Assembly (NCBI GenBank): GCA_963668115.1 | Contig: OY764147.1 | Coordinates: 2,418,001 to 2,482,000, forward strand | Direction of reading: 5' to 3' | DNA: 64,000 nucleotides | Origin: Plut-88900 sp963668115 | GTDB lineage: Bacteria; Chloroflexota; Dehalococcoidia; Plut-88900 | Shown here: one piece after another, positions 1 to 9,142 of the stretch | Layout: every line of letters begins with the position of its first letter | How positions within the stretch are numbered: the first letter of the stretch is position 1 | The notes under the pieces: model-generated | Told to the model about the DNA's origin: nothing | Database searches by the model: none | Seen by the model: only the letters and a program-made list of their open reading frames with translations | Made by a program: the position numbers and the translations under genes

Positions 1-1
1 C

Positions 2-2347
2 GCCAGTACCCACGCCGCGGGCATCGTTATCTCCCAGGAGCCTCTCACCAACTACGTCCCCCTGCAACGGTCGACACGAGGTGAGGGCGAGGAGATAGCC
101 GTAACCCAGTTCTCGATGGACCCCATCGCCAAGCTGGGCCTCCTCAAGATGGACTTCCTTGGGCTCATCAACCTCACCATCCTGGGCAAGGCCCTCGAAA
201 TTATCGCCGAAAGCGGCGGCAACAGGATGTCCCTCAACGACATCCCTCTCGATGACCAGAAGACCTTCGAACTCCTCTCCAGCGGTGAGACAACCGGCAT
301 ATTCCAGCTGGAAAGCTCGGGGATGCGCCGGTACATCAAGCAGCTCAAACCTTCCACCGTCAACGACGTTGCCGCCATGATCGCCCTGTATAGGCCCGGG
401 CCCATGGAGCACATCACCCGCTTCATAGACGCCAAGCACCAGCGCGCCCAGGTCACCTACCCCCACCCCGCCCTCACCGACATCCTCAGGGAAACCTACG
501 GCGTCATCGTCTACCAGGACCAGGTCCTGCTAATCCTACGCACCTTCGCCGGCTATAGCCTCGGCCAGGCCGACATCGTACGCAAGGCCATGGGCAAGAA
601 GATAGCCTCCCTTATGGCTGAAGAGCGACAGCGCTTCATGGAGGGCGCCACGGCCAAGGGCTTCACCGACGACCTCTCCCACTACGTCTTCGAGTTAATA
701 GAACCCTTTGCCGGCTACGCCTTCAACAAAGCCCACAGCGTAAGCTACGCCATGATCTCCTACTGGACCGCCTACCTGAAGGCCAACTACCCCGTGGAGT
801 TCATGACCGCTCTTCTCACCTGCCATGCAGGCAATTCAGAGCACACCGCCGCCGCCGTGGAGGAGTGCCGAAAGCTTTCAATCGAGGTCCGACGCCCGGA
901 CGTCAATATGTCCGACATCGGCTTCACCACGGAACGCAACAACGGCTCCGGCGCCATCCGGTTCGGCCTCTCCGCCGTCAAAAACGTCGGCGACGGCGCA
1001 GTCCGGCCCCTCGTCGAAGCCCGACAAGCCGACGGCCCCTTCAAGTCCGTTGAGGACATGTGCCGCAGGGCCAACCTCCACAATCTCAACAAGCGGGCAC
1101 TGGAGAGCCTTATCAAGGTCGGCGCCCTGGACTCCCTGGAAAAGCGCGGCGCTCTCCTCGGCGGCATCGACCGCATCCTGTCCATGTCCCAGCGTGAATC
1201 GGAGCTCAAGAGTTCCGGCCAGTCCACCATGTTCGACCTCTGGGGCGCGTCCGTGTCTACCCCCCTCCCCGAGTTGGAGCTGGAGGAGATGAGAATCCAT
1301 CCCGGTGAGGAAGACGCCTGGGAGAAAGAACTTCTCGGGGCCAGCCTTTCCGAAAGCCCTATCTCCCGCGTCCACCGCAACCTCGGTGACTTCACCCCCA
1401 ACATGTGCGGCGATATCGAGCCGGAGCTAGACGGCAGGAAGGTTACGCTTGTCGGCCAAATCTCCTCCTTCCGTATCGGCACGACCCGCAAGGGCGACCC
1501 CTTTGCCTCGGCCGTCCTGGAAGACGTTACCGGCACCACCGAAATCGTAGCCTGGAAGGAAGTCTACGAAAGGACCCAGTCCCTCTGGGTCGAGGGCGCC
1601 ATCCTCAAGGTCGAGGGCCGCGTGCGCCTCCGCAACAACGACCGCGTTTCCGTCCACTGCAACCACGTCGAAAAGTTCGACCTCCCCCCCGAAGAAGACA
1701 CGCCTGAGTCCATCGTGGATTCCGCCAACCCGGCCCTTGCCGTCATTCCTGCGGAGACGGGAGTCCATCCCCCACCCCCACGGTCAACTGGACAAGCTCC
1801 CGCAAACGGTGTTGCCCACTCCGGGCAGGCTTCAGCTTCAACGGATGCTCCACCGGCAAATGGTTCCGCTCACCCTGAGCCCCTTGAAGGCTCCGGCGGA
1901 ACGAGGGCAGAGGAAGGGTATAACCAGGGCCCCACCGCTCGGAACGGAGAGACCCCCCCACCCCCTTCCCCCTCCATCATTCCGGCACCCGAGCCGGAAT
2001 CCATCCCCGCATCTACCCCACCACCTCCTTCCGTCATTCCTGCGGAGGCAGGCCAAGGGTCCGCAGCAGCGGAAATCCATCCCCAATCTGACTCCACGAA
2101 AGCCGGAGAAGTCTGGCTAAAAATCCGCGCCACCGGAGACAACGCTCACGACACCGAGGTCCTCAGAGATGCCCTAACCCTCGCCAAGAGCTTCCCCGGC
2201 CCGAGCCCCCTCTTCCTTGAAATCGAAGAACGCTCCAGCATCACCCGCCTCGAACTCCCCGGCGTCCAGGTCCGGTACTCTCCACAACTCGTCAAGCTCC
2301 TCTCCCCCCGCCTCGGGGCGGATGCCGTCACCCTCGTCAACCCTTGA
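2..2347 (+). CDS. dnaE: DNA polymerase III alpha subunit, 3' part (5' end outside window)
   Basis: Replicative polymerase catalytic subunit, C-terminal 781 residues. The frame is open from base 2, so the gene begins before the window; the ATG at 116 is internal. Typical DnaE1 blocks are visible: HAAGIVIS (residues 4-11), KMDFLGL, FQLESSGM, YRPGPM, VYQDQV and FNKAHSVSYA, followed by the fingers/HhH region and an OB-fold (about residues 470-560, TLVGQISSFRIGTTRKGDPF). After the OB-fold comes an unusual low-complexity Pro/Ala/Glu-rich linker (about residues 575-700) whose DNA carries three copies of the dispersed ATTCC...GGAATCCATCCC repeat and one of a second repeat family, all in frame. A normal C-terminal domain (WLKIRATGDNAHD...) follows to the stop. 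The catalytic aspartates and PHP domain lie outside the window. Confidence 0.95.
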   Translation, partial: ASTHAAGIVISQEPLTNYVPLQRSTRGEGEEIAVTQFSMDPIAKLGLLKMDFLGLINLTILGKALEIIAESGGNRMSLNDIPLDDQKTFELLSSGETTGIFQLESSGMRRYIKQLKPSTVNDVAAMIALYRPGPMEHITRFIDAKHQRAQVTYPHPALTDILRETYGVIVYQDQVLLILRTFAGYSLGQADIVRKAMGKKIASLMAEERQRFMEGATAKGFTDDLSHYVFELIEPFAGYAFNKAHSVSYAMISYWTAYLKANYPVEFMTALLTCHAGNSEHTAAAVEECRKLSIEVRRPDVNMSDIGFTTERNNGSGAIRFGLSAVKNVGDGAVRPLVEARQADGPFKSVEDMCRRANLHNLNKRALESLIKVGALDSLEKRGALLGGIDRILSMSQRESELKSSGQSTMFDLWGASVSTPLPELELEEMRIHPGEEDAWEKELLGASLSESPISRVHRNLGDFTPNMCGDIEPELDGRKVTLVGQISSFRIGTTRKGDPFASAVLEDVTGTTEIVAWKEVYERTQSLWVEGAILKVEGRVRLRNNDRVSVHCNHVEKFDLPPEEDTPESIVDSANPALAVIPAETGVHPPPPRSTGQAPANGVAHSGQASASTDAPPANGSAHPEPLEGSGGTRAEEGYNQGPTARNGETPPPPSPSIIPAPEPESIPASTPPPPSVIPAEAGQGSAAAEIHPQSDSTKAGEVWLKIRATGDNAHDTEVLRDALTLAKSFPGPSPLFLEIEERSSITRLELPGVQVRYSPQLVKLLSPRLGADAVTLVNP
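1737..2090 (+). repeat. Dispersed palindromic repeats inside the dnaE coding sequence
   Basis: Three copies of the window's main dispersed repeat lie in the dnaE linker: 1742-1771 (GTCATTCCTGCGGAGACGGG then AGTCCATCCC), about 1977-2007 (ATCATTCCGGCACC... then AATCCATCCC) and 2034-2083 (GTCATTCCTGCGGAGGCAGG, about 21 extra bases, then AATCCATCCC). A copy of the second family (GCTCACCCTGAG...) is at about 1866-1905. They translate as VIPAETGVHP, IIPAPEPESIP and VIPAEAGQGS, and none breaks the frame. Confidence 0.85.
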
Positions 2348-2385
2348 TTCATGCCAACCTGTGACTAACAAATGGAGACTGAGAG

Positions 2386-3354
2386 TTGGTGAATTCACGA
2401 AAGCTAGGGAAGCTCGGGAATGTTGATCTACGGGAAGTTTGGCAAGATGAGGCTAAGAACTTTACTGGCTGGCTGGCCGAGCATCTGGAATTGCTGGGAG
2501 AGGAACTGGGTCTAGACCTGGATCTACAGGGCGTAGAGGTTCCGGTAGGATCATTCAAGCTTGACATCCTAGCCCGGGAACCCGGGACGAACCCCCAAGT
2601 CGTCATCGAAAACCAATTGGAAGATACCGACCACGACCACTTGGGCAAGTTGCTGACCTACGCATCCGGCTACGACTCACAAATAGTAGTTTGGATTGCC
2701 AGGAAATTCAGAGACGAACACCGCGACTCCTTGGATTGGCTGAACCGGCGCACAGGCAAAGATACGGCGTTCTTCGGCGTAGTAGTTGAGTTGCTTAAGA
2801 TTGACGATTCCCTTCCCGCTCCACACTTTGACATCGTATCCGCGCCCAACGATTGGAGCAAGAGCACTAATAGCGGCAACAAAGACGCCGTAGCCTCGGA
2901 GAAAATGGAACGCTATCGAGCGTTCTTCCAGCCCCTTCTTGATACTCTGAGGGAGGAGCACAAGTTTACGCGAGCCCGTAAAGCACAACTTCAAAGCTGG
3001 TATAGCTTTAGTATTGGAGTTGGTGGATTTAGCTGTGGTGCCAGCTTTGCTAACGACAATAGGGCTAGGATTGATCTATATATCGATCAAGGGAACGTCT
3101 CTAGAGAAGAAAACAAACGGCGATTTGACGTATTGAAGGAACAAAAATCCTCTATCGAGTCAGAATTGACAGAAAGTCTTTCATGGGAACGTCTAGAGAC
3201 AAAGAAAGCAAGTCGCATAGCCGCCTATCGAGACGGCAGTATTGACGACAGCGATGATATCTTAGAAGAAGTGCGTGACTGGATGATTGATAGACTCCTC
3301 GCTTTCAAGAAGGTCTTTGGACCAAGAATTGAGGAATTGAAGAAAACAGGTTAG
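2386..3354 (+). CDS. DUF4268 protein with N-terminal PD-(D/E)XK nuclease-like domain
   Basis: A 322-residue protein of the DUF4268 type. The N-terminal half reads like a restriction-endonuclease fold: KLDILARE...VVIENQLEDTDHDHLGKLLTYASGYD matches the D-x(n)-ExQ nuclease core, and the C-terminal DUF4268 part follows (about residues 170-320). Family members are linked to nucleic acid degradation or defence, but no substrate is known. Start is TTG 2386 or GTG 2389; there is no ATG near and only a weak purine-rich stretch upstream. The gene is AT-richer than dnaE, and its second half especially so, which suggests acquisition. It lies 38 bp after dnaE and 30 bp before the DUF2007 gene. Confidence 0.8.
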   Translation: MVNSRKLGKLGNVDLREVWQDEAKNFTGWLAEHLELLGEELGLDLDLQGVEVPVGSFKLDILAREPGTNPQVVIENQLEDTDHDHLGKLLTYASGYDSQIVVWIARKFRDEHRDSLDWLNRRTGKDTAFFGVVVELLKIDDSLPAPHFDIVSAPNDWSKSTNSGNKDAVASEKMERYRAFFQPLLDTLREEHKFTRARKAQLQSWYSFSIGVGGFSCGASFANDNRARIDLYIDQGNVSREENKRRFDVLKEQKSSIESELTESLSWERLETKKASRIAAYRDGSIDDSDDILEEVRDWMIDRLLAFKKVFGPRIEELKKTG

Positions 3355-3384
3355 CAATAGCCTCTTGCTTCTTACCTAATTCCA

Positions 3385-3600
3385 ATGAAATGGGTCCTCG
3401 CCGCCACCGCCCCCGACCAGCTCATGGCCGAAATGTGGGGTGGCCTCCTCGCCAACAGCGGCATCCCCTTCCGGCTCAGCCCCGGCGACACCAGCGCCTT
3501 CCTTGGCCTCTCACTCCGTCCCTGCGGAATCCTCGTCCAGGAAGACATGCTCGAAGAGGCCCGCACCATCCTTGAGGGCGAAGAGATAGACGAGTCCTAG
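3385..3600 (+). CDS. DUF2007-like small protein
   Basis: A 71-residue protein beginning MKWVLAATAPDQLMAEMWGG and ending ...ILVQEDMLEEARTILEGEEI. This layout (access to two homologous halves, 'LANSGIPFRL', then 'V...D...A..IL') matches the DUF2007 putative signal-transducing family, which resembles PII-like ferredoxin folds. ATG at 3385. Back to GC-rich composition after the preceding gene. Function unknown. Confidence 0.7.
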   Translation: MKWVLAATAPDQLMAEMWGGLLANSGIPFRLSPGDTSAFLGLSLRPCGILVQEDMLEEARTILEGEEIDES

Positions 3601-3630
3601 CAACCCCCTTCCCTCCCCACCCATCCCTGC

Positions 3631-4809
3631 CTACGTCCCCCTCGGCAGCCCCAGCCCCCTGGTCGCGATTATGTTCCGCTGAATCTCCGATGTCCCCCCG
3701 CCTATGGGCTCGCTGATGCTCCAGAGGTACATGCGGTGGAACTTGCCCTTGAGTCGGGCGTACTTGGAGTCTTCGGCGAGCTGGCCCATCATGCCGAGAA
3801 CCTGCATCCCTGTATTGGCGACCCTCATCAATAGCTCGCTGCTGATGAGCTTGGATATCGAGGCTTCGTGCTGGGGCTCGAGGCCCTGGTCGACCATCCA
3901 GGCGATGCGATAAGCGAGAATCCTGCTCACCTCGGTCTCCAGCACGCGGTCGGCCAGCCGGTGGCGCAGGGCAGGGGTCAACTCCAGCCCGTTGCCGTTG
4001 GCCCTAGACTCTTTCAGCAACGCTATAAGCATATCCAGGGGCTTACGGGCGCGGGCGGTGTAGGTGGTGCCTTCCCGCTCGAAGTTGAGGGTGGTCATGG
4101 CGACGTACCAGCCCCGGTTAAGCTCGCCGATTATGTTCTCCGCCGGGACACGGACGTTGTCGAAATACTCCTCGTTGAAATGGTGGTCGCCGACCATGTT
4201 GATGATGGGGCGGACGGTGATGCCGGGGGTCTTCATGTCGACTAGGAAATAGGTGATGCCGCGGTGTTTCGGGGCGTCGGGGTCGGTGCGGGCCAGAACG
4301 AACATCCAGTCGGCGAGGTGGGCGCCGCTGGACCATATCTTCTGGCCGGTGATGAGGTAGTCGTCCCCGTCTTTCACGGCCCGAGTCTGGAGGGATGCAA
4401 GGTCGGACCCCGACTCCGGCTCGCTGAACCCTTGGGCCCACGTCACCTCGCCTCGTGCGATTGGAGGGAGGTACTTGGCCTTCTGCTCGGGTGTGCCGTG
4501 GCGCATCACCGCCGGGGCCAGGAGCCCGACCCCCGATGCGTCCTTGCCGGGGGCCTCGTGGTACATCATCTCCTCGGCAAAGATGGCCATCTTCACGTTG
4601 GAGGCGTCCTGCCCACCGTACTCCCGGGGCCAGGCCATGGTCAGCCAGCCCCGGTCGATGAGGCGCTGTCGCATGTGCTGCTCGAAGGCCCGGTCCTCGG
4701 TGCGGCCATACTCGTCAGCGCCCTTGTAGTCGGGCGGAAGTTCAGCTTTCAGGAAGTCGCGAAGGTTCTTCTGGAAAGCGCTTTCTTCTGGGGTGAAAGT
4801 GAAGTTCAT
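3631..4809 (-). CDS. Acyl-CoA dehydrogenase (ACAD paralogue 1)
   Basis: A 392-residue FAD-dependent ACAD that would oxidise an acyl-CoA to the enoyl-CoA and pass electrons to ETF. Helical N domain (about 1-120), beta domain with the FAD/substrate signature GFSEPESGSDLASLQTRA and KIWSSGAHLADW, and C-terminal helical domain ending IQRNIIATRGLGLPRGT. At the position of the MCAD catalytic Glu (YEGT) this protein has GGGT; the Glu in TLNFEREG is a candidate base at the position used by isovaleryl-/long-chain ACADs (inference). Convergent with the DUF2007 gene and divergent from the MFS transporter at 4934. Substrate unknown; the transporter next door may import it. Confidence 0.9.
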   Translation of the reverse strand: MNFTFTPEESAFQKNLRDFLKAELPPDYKGADEYGRTEDRAFEQHMRQRLIDRGWLTMAWPREYGGQDASNVKMAIFAEEMMYHEAPGKDASGVGLLAPAVMRHGTPEQKAKYLPPIARGEVTWAQGFSEPESGSDLASLQTRAVKDGDDYLITGQKIWSSGAHLADWMFVLARTDPDAPKHRGITYFLVDMKTPGITVRPIINMVGDHHFNEEYFDNVRVPAENIIGELNRGWYVAMTTLNFEREGTTYTARARKPLDMLIALLKESRANGNGLELTPALRHRLADRVLETEVSRILAYRIAWMVDQGLEPQHEASISKLISSELLMRVANTGMQVLGMMGQLAEDSKYARLKGKFHRMYLWSISEPIGGGTSEIQRNIIATRGLGLPRGT

Positions 4810-4933
4810 CGGCCTATTCCCGGGGGCTTATGATTGTAGACATCGTCATTATAGATGACTCAACTACCGAAATCGGACATGTAAACCGGGGCGGCTGCGT
4901 TCGGTTGACATCGACACCGATAATTGGCGGGAC

Positions 4934-6757
4934 ATGAGCGTCGGCCCCCTGGACATACTGATGAAGTCGCGCATAGTCGCGGCGCCGGGCTTCAACCGCT
5001 GGCGGATCCCGCCGGTGGCCATCGCCATTCACCTGTGCATAGGGTCGGTCTACTCCTGGAGCATCTTCAACCCGGCCCTGACCAAGGAGCTGGGGGTCGT
5101 GACCAGCGCAGCGGAGGACTGGAGCATCCGCTCGGTGGTGTGGATATTCTCCGTCGCGATCGTGTTCTTGGGTCTGTCGGCGACGGTGACTGGGATGTGG
5201 CTGGAAAAGGTGGGGCCGCGCTTCGTGGGGGTGGCCGCCGCGTGTCTGTGGGGTATCGGGTTCATCGTCGGGGGCGCGGGAGTGCACCTGCACCAGCTTT
5301 GGCTGCTCTACCTGGGCTATGGCGCGTTGGGCGGCATCGGCCTGGGAATGGGCTACGTTTCTCCGGTCTCTACGCTGATACGCTGGTTCCCCGACCGCCG
5401 GGGCATGGCTACCGGGATGGCGATAATGGGCTTCGGTGGGGGTGCGATAATCGGTGCGCCGCTTAAGGAGTACCTGATCAGGGCCTTCTACGAGGCGCCG
5501 CAGTACCTGGGCCCCGCGGGCGCGGTGTCACTGGTTACGGAGCAGGGACGCCGCTTCGCCCAAATGGGAGGCGAGATGGTGGAGGTGGTGCTGGCCGGGG
5601 CCGCCGACGTGCCTGCCATGATTGCACCCGAGGCGGAGGGCATATACGTGGTGGGAACGGGAGGCACTGGCGCGGCCCAGACCTTCTTTACCTTGGGGAT
5701 AGTCTACTTTCTGATAATGCTGGTCGCCGCGTTCATGTTCCGGGTCCCCGCCGAGGGGTGGCGTCCCGAGGGCTGGGAGCCGAAGCAGGAGGCACAGGCG
5801 CGGCCTCCCAGCGCCGCGTCGGGGCCGAAACGGCCAGGAGCGTCGGAGCGGGCTATCGCCTGGCTGAGGCGCATCACCCGGCGTCGTCTGCGGGTGACGA
5901 GGGAGGACGTTCATCTAAGCGAGAGCCACAAGACACCGCAATTTTACCTGCTGTGGCTGATTCTCTGCCTGAACGTCACCGCCGGCATCGGGATCATCGG
6001 CGTGGCGAAGACGATGGCGACCGACATATTTGGCTCGACGCTGCCCCATATCGTGACGCCCGGATTCGCCGTGAGCTACGTTCTGATGATCAGCGTGTTC
6101 AATATGGTCGGGCGGTTCTTCTGGGCCTCCATATCCGACTACCTGGGAAGGAAGAACACATTCTACTGCTTCTTCGGACTGGGCACGCTCCTATATCTGG
6201 TCATTCCCGCCACCGCCATCGGGGTGGGCATCAACCCCCACGTGGTGTGGCTGCTGCTGTTCTGCGCGGTCACGATGCTGGCGTTCTCCATCTACGGTGG
6301 CGGGTTCGCCACTATTCCAGCCTATCTGGCCGACGTCTTCGGCACGCTGCACGTCGGCGCGATCCACGGCCGGTTGCTCACTGCATGGAGTGTGGCGGGT
6401 CTGCTGGGCCCCTTTGCCATAACCTACCTACGAGACTTTTCGGAGAAGCGCTCCATCAACGACCTGGCTTCCCAGGTAGACCAGGCTGCATTCGAGGCCC
6501 ATTTCGACGCTCCCCTGAGCCGCCTGCAGGAGCTCATTGCGGCCAAGACGGTCACGGTCGGCAAACTGATGGAAATTGTGCCGCCGGGCACCACGGACCC
6601 GACTCCCAGCCTGTACAACATCACAATGTTCGTCATGGCCGGGCTCCTGGTTGTGGCCTTCTTCGCCAACATGGCCATTCGGCCTGTGGCAGAGCGTCAC
6701 CATCTCAAGGTGACTCACCCGGAACTGGCCGCCGAGCGGAAGCCTACGGGCGTTTGA
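4934..6757 (+). CDS. MFS transporter, OFA (oxalate/formate antiporter-like) family
   Basis: A 607-residue integral membrane protein. The N-terminal stretch NRWRIPPVAIAIHLCIGSVYSWSIF is characteristic of OFA-type MFS carriers, and the first TM bundle includes GLGMGYVSPVSTLIRWFPDRRG and GFGGGAIIG. The family normally has 12 TM helices in about 400-450 residues. Here a long soluble stretch between the halves (about residues 170-325) accounts for the extra length. Second bundle starts near residue 330 (FYLLWLILCLNVTAGIGIIG). Start ATG 4934; a start further upstream is not supported. Divergent from ACAD 1, so the pair may share a control region (4810-4933). Substrate is probably a monocarboxylate or dicarboxylate, not resolvable from sequence. 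Confidence 0.85.
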   Translation: MSVGPLDILMKSRIVAAPGFNRWRIPPVAIAIHLCIGSVYSWSIFNPALTKELGVVTSAAEDWSIRSVVWIFSVAIVFLGLSATVTGMWLEKVGPRFVGVAAACLWGIGFIVGGAGVHLHQLWLLYLGYGALGGIGLGMGYVSPVSTLIRWFPDRRGMATGMAIMGFGGGAIIGAPLKEYLIRAFYEAPQYLGPAGAVSLVTEQGRRFAQMGGEMVEVVLAGAADVPAMIAPEAEGIYVVGTGGTGAAQTFFTLGIVYFLIMLVAAFMFRVPAEGWRPEGWEPKQEAQARPPSAASGPKRPGASERAIAWLRRITRRRLRVTREDVHLSESHKTPQFYLLWLILCLNVTAGIGIIGVAKTMATDIFGSTLPHIVTPGFAVSYVLMISVFNMVGRFFWASISDYLGRKNTFYCFFGLGTLLYLVIPATAIGVGINPHVVWLLLFCAVTMLAFSIYGGGFATIPAYLADVFGTLHVGAIHGRLLTAWSVAGLLGPFAITYLRDFSEKRSINDLASQVDQAAFEAHFDAPLSRLQELIAAKTVTVGKLMEIVPPGTTDPTPSLYNITMFVMAGLLVVAFFANMAIRPVAERHHLKVTHPELAAERKPTGV

Positions 6758-6787
6758 GCAAGGGCCTGAACCCCCCACGCTCCACCG

Positions 6788-6817
6788 GGGATGGATTCCC
6801 GACTTCTCGGGAGTGAC
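6788..6817 (-). repeat. Dispersed palindromic repeat, minus orientation, no insert
   Basis: Read on the minus strand this is GTCACTCCCGAGAAGTCGGG followed by AATCCATCCC, the same element seen repeatedly at 40-53 kb. It sits in the gap between the MFS transporter stop and the convergent ACAD stop, so it could also act as a stem-loop at the 3' ends of both mRNAs. Confidence 0.75.
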
Positions 6818-6822
6818 GGGAG

Positions 6823-7998
6823 CTACGCTCCCCTTGGGAGGCCGAGGCCGCGGGTGGCGATGATGTTGCGCTGGACCTCGCTGGTGCCGCCGGCTATGGT
6901 GCGGCTTATGGCGTTCAGGTAGGTCCTCTCGATGTAGCCCTTGAAGGGCGCCCACTTGGAGTCTTCCCTGAGTTGGCCCGACATGCCCAGTATCTGCATG
7001 GCCAGGTTGACGCACTCCTGCACCATTTCAGCCCCGTAGGCCTTGGCCACCGATGCCTCATAGTTGGGCACCTGCCCGACGCTCTGCAGCCACATCACCC
7101 GGTAAGACAGCATCCGCGATATCTCGGCGTTGATGCGCATCTCGGCCAGCTTGCTCTTAGTGCCCGGCTCATCGGCGAGGACGCCGCCGTTCCAGGGCGT
7201 GTCTTTGACGTACTCAAGCAGGTCGTCGATCATGCGCCGGGTGTCGGCGGAGTTCTCGATGCCCGTGCGTTCGAAGTCGAGGGTGGACATTGCGGCGTAC
7301 CAGCCCCGGTTCACCTCGCCGATGACGTTCTCCTTGGGCACGCGGACGTTGTCGAGAAAAATCTCGTTGAAGCGGTGGTGGCCCGTGAGGTCGGTGATGC
7401 CTCGCACGTCCACGCCGGGGGTCTTCATGTCGATGAGGAAGTAGGTGATGCCGCGGTGCTTGGGGGCGTCGGGGTCCGTGCGGGCGAGGAGGTGGCACCA
7501 GTCCGACACGTGGGCGCCGCTGGACCAGATCTTCTGCCCTGTGATCACGAAGTCATCGCCGTCCTCGACGGCCCGGGTGGATAGGGAGGCTAGGTCGGAG
7601 CCTGACTCGGGCTCGCTGAACCCCTGGCACCAGTTAACCTTCCCTTCGGATATGGGCCGCAAGTGCTCGAGCTTCTGCTGCTCGGTGCCGTGGATCATGA
7701 GGCAGGGGCCTATGAACCCGACACCCTGGATGTCCTTGCCGGGAGCCCGGTGGTAGGCCATCTCCTCGCTGTAGATCATCGACTGCCCCGGCGAAGCATC
7801 AGAGCCCCCGTACTCCCTGGGCCAGGAGATGGCCAGCCAGCCCTTCTCCCCGAGCTTCTTCCTCATCTCCAGGGTGAAGGGCCACACGCTTTCATCGTAG
7901 GCCTCTTCGCCCCACCAGTTATCGGGCAGCTGGTCCTGGAGGAAGGTGGTGAGGTCACTCCTGAACTGCCTGTCTTCCTCGCTGAAAGTGAACTCCAT
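6823..7998 (-). CDS. Acyl-CoA dehydrogenase (ACAD paralogue 2)
   Basis: A 391-residue ACAD with GFSEPESGSDLASLSTRA, KIWSSGAHVSDW and the common tail VQRNIIATRGLGLPRGA. Like paralogue 1 it has AGGTSE where MCAD has YEGTSQ, and a candidate base in TLDFERTG. Its start lies only 9 bp after the stop of the divergent ACAD at 8008-9102, so the two are cotranscribed. In actinobacterial steroid degradation, adjacent unlike ACAD genes encode alpha2beta2 heterotetramers; this pair fits that arrangement (inference). Confidence 0.9.
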   Translation of the reverse strand: MEFTFSEEDRQFRSDLTTFLQDQLPDNWWGEEAYDESVWPFTLEMRKKLGEKGWLAISWPREYGGSDASPGQSMIYSEEMAYHRAPGKDIQGVGFIGPCLMIHGTEQQKLEHLRPISEGKVNWCQGFSEPESGSDLASLSTRAVEDGDDFVITGQKIWSSGAHVSDWCHLLARTDPDAPKHRGITYFLIDMKTPGVDVRGITDLTGHHRFNEIFLDNVRVPKENVIGEVNRGWYAAMSTLDFERTGIENSADTRRMIDDLLEYVKDTPWNGGVLADEPGTKSKLAEMRINAEISRMLSYRVMWLQSVGQVPNYEASVAKAYGAEMVQECVNLAMQILGMSGQLREDSKWAPFKGYIERTYLNAISRTIAGGTSEVQRNIIATRGLGLPRGA

Positions 7999-8007
7999 CG
8001 GATGCTC

Positions 8008-9102
8008 CTATGCCATGTTCGATAGACCCGATACCAGGGTCCGGTGTAATTCGGAAGTGCCGAGATAAATGGATGCGGCTGACGACTCCAAGTACAGGTG
8101 CTGCACGGGCCCCGGGACACCCTGCCCCCTGAGCCCTACGTGATTGAATGCCGTCTCCGCGACCCTCTGAAAGACCTCTGAACTGAAGAGTTTCGCCATG
8201 GAGGCCCGACGCCTGGACTGCTCACTCCCGCGCCCGGGCCAAAGGCTGCGATAGGATAGCAGACGGGCAACTTCGATGTCCACAGAAGCCTCCGCGAGTC
8301 GTGCCCGACGCCCCGCTCCCCTACCCCCATGCTCCACGGCAAAATCCAGCATTCGCCGCGCCCAACCGATATGCTCGAAGCCGGCGCAGGCCTCGGTGAG
8401 AAACTCCTCGACGATGTCCCACCCCCCGCCCCGCTCCCCGAGGATGGCTGAGGCCGGGACAACGACGTCATCCAGAAATATCTCGGAGAAGATCCGGCCC
8501 GTGGTGTATTCGACGCGGTTGAGGAAGATGCCGGGGGTCGACATGTCCAGCAGGAACCAGGTCAATCCTTCCCGACCGATGGACTCCCTTTCAGTCCGGG
8601 CCAGCAGGTGACACCACCCCGAGTTCTGTGCCCACTCTCCGTAGTCCTTCTGCCCGCTGAGGATGAAGCTCCCGTCTCGATCAACGGCGCGAGTCCTGAT
8701 GTTGGCAAGGTCCGTCCCGGCGAGGGGCTCGGTGAACCCGACACACCACCATTCCCGGCCTTTCGCCAACGAATCGAGGTGCTCTTTCTGCTGCTCTCGG
8801 GTGCTGTGCCTCAGGAGGAGGGGCCCGGCGAGGTCGGTTCCGTAGTCGTTGACCCTTGGCACGAGGTTATAGGCCATCTCCTCTTGGAGCATTGCAACCT
8901 TCACCGGCGACGACTCTCCGTAGGGCGGCCCCCACCCGAGGATCAGCCATCCCTTCTCCCCTAACCCCCCTCTCACGATCCGGGCTCGGGCCTGGTACTC
9001 TTCATCGTTTCGAGGGACGTCCCAGCCCTCGGTGACATCCGCCAAATAGGCGCGGGCGTCAGTCTGGAAATCACGTTCCTCAGGGGAGGGGTAGAAGTTC
9101 AT
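8008..9102 (-). CDS. Divergent, shorter acyl-CoA dehydrogenase (ACAD paralogue 3)
   Basis: A 364-residue ACAD-fold protein, about 30 residues shorter than its neighbours and clearly less similar. The FAD motif is GFTEPLAGTDLANIRTRA and the tail is IYLGTSELHRTLVSGLSNMA, with no RGLGLPRG ending. Neither the YEGT Glu nor the LxFER Glu is present in recognisable form (ACAGFEHIGWARR at that place), so it may be the non-catalytic half of a heteromeric enzyme with the product of 6823-7998. First gene of a two-gene operon; 9-bp gap to its partner. Confidence 0.85.
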   Translation of the reverse strand: MNFYPSPEERDFQTDARAYLADVTEGWDVPRNDEEYQARARIVRGGLGEKGWLILGWGPPYGESSPVKVAMLQEEMAYNLVPRVNDYGTDLAGPLLLRHSTREQQKEHLDSLAKGREWWCVGFTEPLAGTDLANIRTRAVDRDGSFILSGQKDYGEWAQNSGWCHLLARTERESIGREGLTWFLLDMSTPGIFLNRVEYTTGRIFSEIFLDDVVVPASAILGERGGGWDIVEEFLTEACAGFEHIGWARRMLDFAVEHGGRGAGRRARLAEASVDIEVARLLSYRSLWPGRGSEQSRRRASMAKLFSSEVFQRVAETAFNHVGLRGQGVPGPVQHLYLESSAASIYLGTSELHRTLVSGLSNMA

Positions 9103-9142
9103 GGAGGAGAGAAAGACGTTAGGATGAGTGTCTCTCTACCCC

